DNA of 64,000 nucleotides from Anaerostipes hominis (ex Lee et al. 2021). Lineage in GTDB: Bacteria > Bacillota > Clostridia > Lachnospirales > Lachnospiraceae. Of the stretch, positions 61,783 to 64,000 are shown piece after piece. The DNA lies in assembly GCF_002270485.1 (NCBI RefSeq), contig NZ_NQOG01000007.1, positions 62,001-126,000 of the forward strand, in the 5' to 3' direction. A program made the translations under genes and the position numbers. Numbering within the stretch: the stretch's first letter is position 1; every line of letters starts with the position of its first letter. The notes under the pieces were generated by a model. It had not been told where the DNA came from, made no database searches, and saw nothing but the letters and a program-made list of their open reading frames with translations.

Positions 61783-64000
61783 ATGGAAAAGAAGCAAACT
61801 TTAAAGCAGATCTTCTTAAGGGTTCTTTGTTCCCTGACTGCGACGGCCATGATATTCAGCTCATTTTGTGGGTTGACCAATGTGGCAGCGGCCGATGTGC
61901 CTTTGGAACATTCCAATGCGGTGACTGTTTCAAAGCCAAAATATGAAGAAACCCAATCTTATGTAGCAGGAAACTTAGATCAAAAACTAGCGAAAGATGT
62001 AAAAGGAAAATCAGAAAAGAAGATTAAAAAGGAATTGGAGCAGACGAAATATTCGATCCGGTTGAAACGCTTGATCGCCGAAAAATCAAAGCTACCAAAA
62101 GAATGTACTATTGATACACTTTGGAGTAAATATGCGAATGCATTCGTATCTCAGTATACTGAAGTTGTACCACTGTATACAACAAGCGATAATTCGGAAT
62201 ATTATATTGCCGATTTCTCAGCTCAGAACGGAATTGGGGACATCTATGATGCGGCTTTTGTAAGAGGGACTGATAATAAGAATCCGGACATACGCAGGGA
62301 CATTAAATTTGACAAAGAATCCGGACTTGCGTATATTCCAAAGTCTTATTTTACAGAACAGAAGGATACGCTATTAACCGGGCAGGTCATGTATGCAGGA
62401 AGTGTGAGCAATCAGGATACGAAGATCGATGTAACGGTTAAAAATCCAAATACAGACTCCAAAGAAGATCATAAAATCTTAACTGGAAATACTTATGATG
62501 TAACAACTTCTGTGCCAATCACAGATTCTTTAAAGATCGCAAGAGGGCTTAGTTTGGAGGATCTCAAGGTCTACTTAAATGATTCCGAAACAGAATACGA
62601 TCTTAAGGAAAAAGAAGCAGCTGTTTATAACAAAGATACTGGAGAACTAGAACTGGGCGTATCGCCAGCAACATTAAAATCAGTTCGGGTGGAAATAAAG
62701 AAAGATAAGCTTTCTGAAAGGATTTTAAAGCTTTTTACGACAGATGTCAGCGCAAAGATCACGGATCCAGATAAGCTGAAATTTGCTGCAGACAAAAAAA
62801 CAGGAGATCCAATTGTTCTTGATAAGATTGATACCAGCAAACTGCAAGATGGCCAGGTGTTTGAATACAATGCGAATATTCAATATTTTAGCGATATTGA
62901 TGATGTGACTGGCGACTATAGCACAAAAGCCAGAAAAGAGTCAATTAAACATTCAATCAAGTATTTATATATTCCAACAGGCTCTGCAGAAAGCGGATGG
63001 TTCGACGTCTATGATAAAGGAAGTGACTTTGACGACACAGATGGAGTTAATCAAAAGACAAATTTTGAGGATGTCACCTTCGGAATGACACTGCCAAGTA
63101 AGAACCAGAGCAACTATAAGGCTACAGCAATTAACAAAAATAAAGCGACTCTTAACTTCCATCAAAAAGGTACTTTTACTAAGACCTATGATGGGGATGA
63201 TGCTTCCTATTCCAGCAAACATATGTATGCAGGCGAATGCTGCCATATCACGAATCCGATGGGAACGCAGTCAGGAGATACCGCAAAGATTCGTCTGTCA
63301 GTCCTTCATGTCAATACAGACGATGGATATGTCATCATTGGATTAAATACGCAGGAAGTGAACACGCAATCCGGATTCGGAATCTATAAGTTAGCAATCG
63401 AATCCAAGGGGGCATTGCAGATCAAGAAGTCTTCTGCAAATACGACGATTACGAACGGAAATAACTGCTATAGCTTAAAGGGAGCAGAATTTGGCGTTTA
63501 TTCCGATTCTTCCTGCATGAAGAAGGTAATGACCCTTACAACGAAGGCAGATGGAACAACCGATGCAAAAGAGATTGATGCAGGGAAATATTATGTGAAA
63601 GAAACGAAGGCGCCGAAAGGGTATAAGTTAAACACCAGTGTAAAATCAGTCACAATTGATACGAATAATGATGAAGAAAATCCAGCAATAGTTGAGATCG
63701 CTGATACCCCAGGGACTGACCCGGCAACTCTGGAAGTAAAGAAAGTTGATAAAGAAACTGGAACTCTAGGTCAACAAGGAAATGCTTCGCTTGCAGGGGC
63801 CCAGTTTACTGTAAATTATTATAGCGACTATTATAGTGATATAAGTAAACTTCCGAATAATCCAACAAGAAGCTGGGTGTTGGAGACAAAAGAAAAGTCA
63901 ATCGGAGGAAAGAAATTTACAGTTATTGGATTTGAAGATCAATATAAAGTTTCTGGTGATGAATTTTATAAAAAAGCAGACGGTAGTGTAACTATTCCAT
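61783..64000 (+). CDS. SpaA-type surface adhesin (3' end outside window)
   Basis: At least 739 residues; the frame is open to the window edge. AAAGGAG precedes the ATG. A signal peptide (VLCSLTATAMIFSSFCG...VAAA) leads to a large extracellular region. Later, LQIKKSSANTT...LKGAEFGVYSD...GKYYVKETKAPKGY is a SpaA/prealbumin-like (Cna B-type) domain, with another beginning LEVKKVDKETG. Such domains form pilins or adhesins, often with an LPxTG anchor and isopeptide bonds. Anchor and full length are beyond the window. Confidence 0.82.
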   Translation, partial: MEKKQTLKQIFLRVLCSLTATAMIFSSFCGLTNVAAADVPLEHSNAVTVSKPKYEETQSYVAGNLDQKLAKDVKGKSEKKIKKELEQTKYSIRLKRLIAEKSKLPKECTIDTLWSKYANAFVSQYTEVVPLYTTSDNSEYYIADFSAQNGIGDIYDAAFVRGTDNKNPDIRRDIKFDKESGLAYIPKSYFTEQKDTLLTGQVMYAGSVSNQDTKIDVTVKNPNTDSKEDHKILTGNTYDVTTSVPITDSLKIARGLSLEDLKVYLNDSETEYDLKEKEAAVYNKDTGELELGVSPATLKSVRVEIKKDKLSERILKLFTTDVSAKITDPDKLKFAADKKTGDPIVLDKIDTSKLQDGQVFEYNANIQYFSDIDDVTGDYSTKARKESIKHSIKYLYIPTGSAESGWFDVYDKGSDFDDTDGVNQKTNFEDVTFGMTLPSKNQSNYKATAINKNKATLNFHQKGTFTKTYDGDDASYSSKHMYAGECCHITNPMGTQSGDTAKIRLSVLHVNTDDGYVIIGLNTQEVNTQSGFGIYKLAIESKGALQIKKSSANTTITNGNNCYSLKGAEFGVYSDSSCMKKVMTLTTKADGTTDAKEIDAGKYYVKETKAPKGYKLNTSVKSVTIDTNNDEENPAIVEIADTPGTDPATLEVKKVDKETGTLGQQGNASLAGAQFTVNYYSDYYSDISKLPNNPTRSWVLETKEKSIGGKKFTVIGFEDQYKVSGDEFYKKADGSVTIP

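Noticed and set aside
1-64000. tRNA or rRNA genes, insertion sequences, integrase or transposase genes
   Set aside because: None recognised on either strand while reading; small or divergent examples cannot be excluded without a search.

Overview
The window reads as part of a large, AT-rich extrachromosomal element (megaplasmid, phage-plasmid or giant ICE) from a Clostridia host, probably Lachnospiraceae-like. Support for the host guess is the low GC, strong AGGAGG ribosome sites, intrinsic terminators, and Gram-positive surface and lipoprotein signals. There are no rRNAs, tRNAs, ribosomal proteins or central-metabolism genes. Instead there is a dense block of replication, repair, secretion and pilus genes, nearly all on the + strand. 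The host and element type are inferences.

Layout. 1-4.6 kb: two RecD2-like helicases and a membrane-anchored protein with calcium-loop repeats. 4.7-8.8 kb: a DnaE-type DNA polymerase with a coiled-coil insertion in its PHP domain. 8.9-13.3 kb: a lipoprotein, an OB-fold/zinc SSB-like protein, a membrane protein, a Replic_Relax/MOBC-like protein and two small membrane proteins. 13.4-17.4 kb: a VirB4/HerA-like ATPase carrying a Ser/Gly/Asn-rich insertion of about 440 residues. 17.5-25.3 kb: a Tad (Flp) pilus locus (CpaB, TadZ, TadA, TadB, TadC, Flp, prepilin peptidase, TadE, and a TadG-like protein fused to a putative cysteine hydrolase). 25.4-29.2 kb: a DNA-metabolism operon with an OB-fold protein and a DnaQ-like exonuclease. 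29.2-35.4 kb: a second prepilin peptidase, secreted proteins and a very acidic 1244-residue protein. 35.5-43.6 kb: an SMC/Rad50-like ATPase, a tandem-OB protein, RecJ, a CAP-domain secreted protein and a lipoprotein. 43.7-45.2 kb: minus-strand accessory genes, including a zinc-ribbon/deoxyribosyltransferase-like sensor candidate. 45.3-52.6 kb: a large surface protein followed by an element-borne SecY-SecE-SecA set. 52.7-55.8 kb: topoisomerase III, a RemA-like protein and a secreted protein. 55.8-58.9 kb: small accessory genes, one probably frameshifted. 59.1-60.7 kb: two tandem proteasome-beta/Anbu-like Ntn-hydrolase paralogs. 60.9-64 kb: a phage tail-fibre-like gene and the start of a SpaA-type surface adhesin.

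The most striking feature is regulatory. At least 23 intergenic sites share CATACTA followed by W-N-N-A-T-R-A-A. They sit just after a terminator or T-rich stretch, usually 25-81 bp before a start codon, and are oriented with the gene, including on the minus strand. No conserved -35 is visible. CATACTA equals the published -10 consensus of sporulation sigma-G, but the -35 is absent. The pattern suggests one element-wide promoter class read by a dedicated sigma factor or activator. Several accessory genes instead have ordinary sigma-A-like promoters, which suggests two regulatory layers.

Together the genes could give the element its own replication and repair set, its own Sec translocase for surface proteins, and a Tad pilus next to a VirB4-like ATPase and a MOBC-like protein, possibly a hybrid DNA-transfer machine. 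Function calls are from motifs read by eye; no database search was possible.
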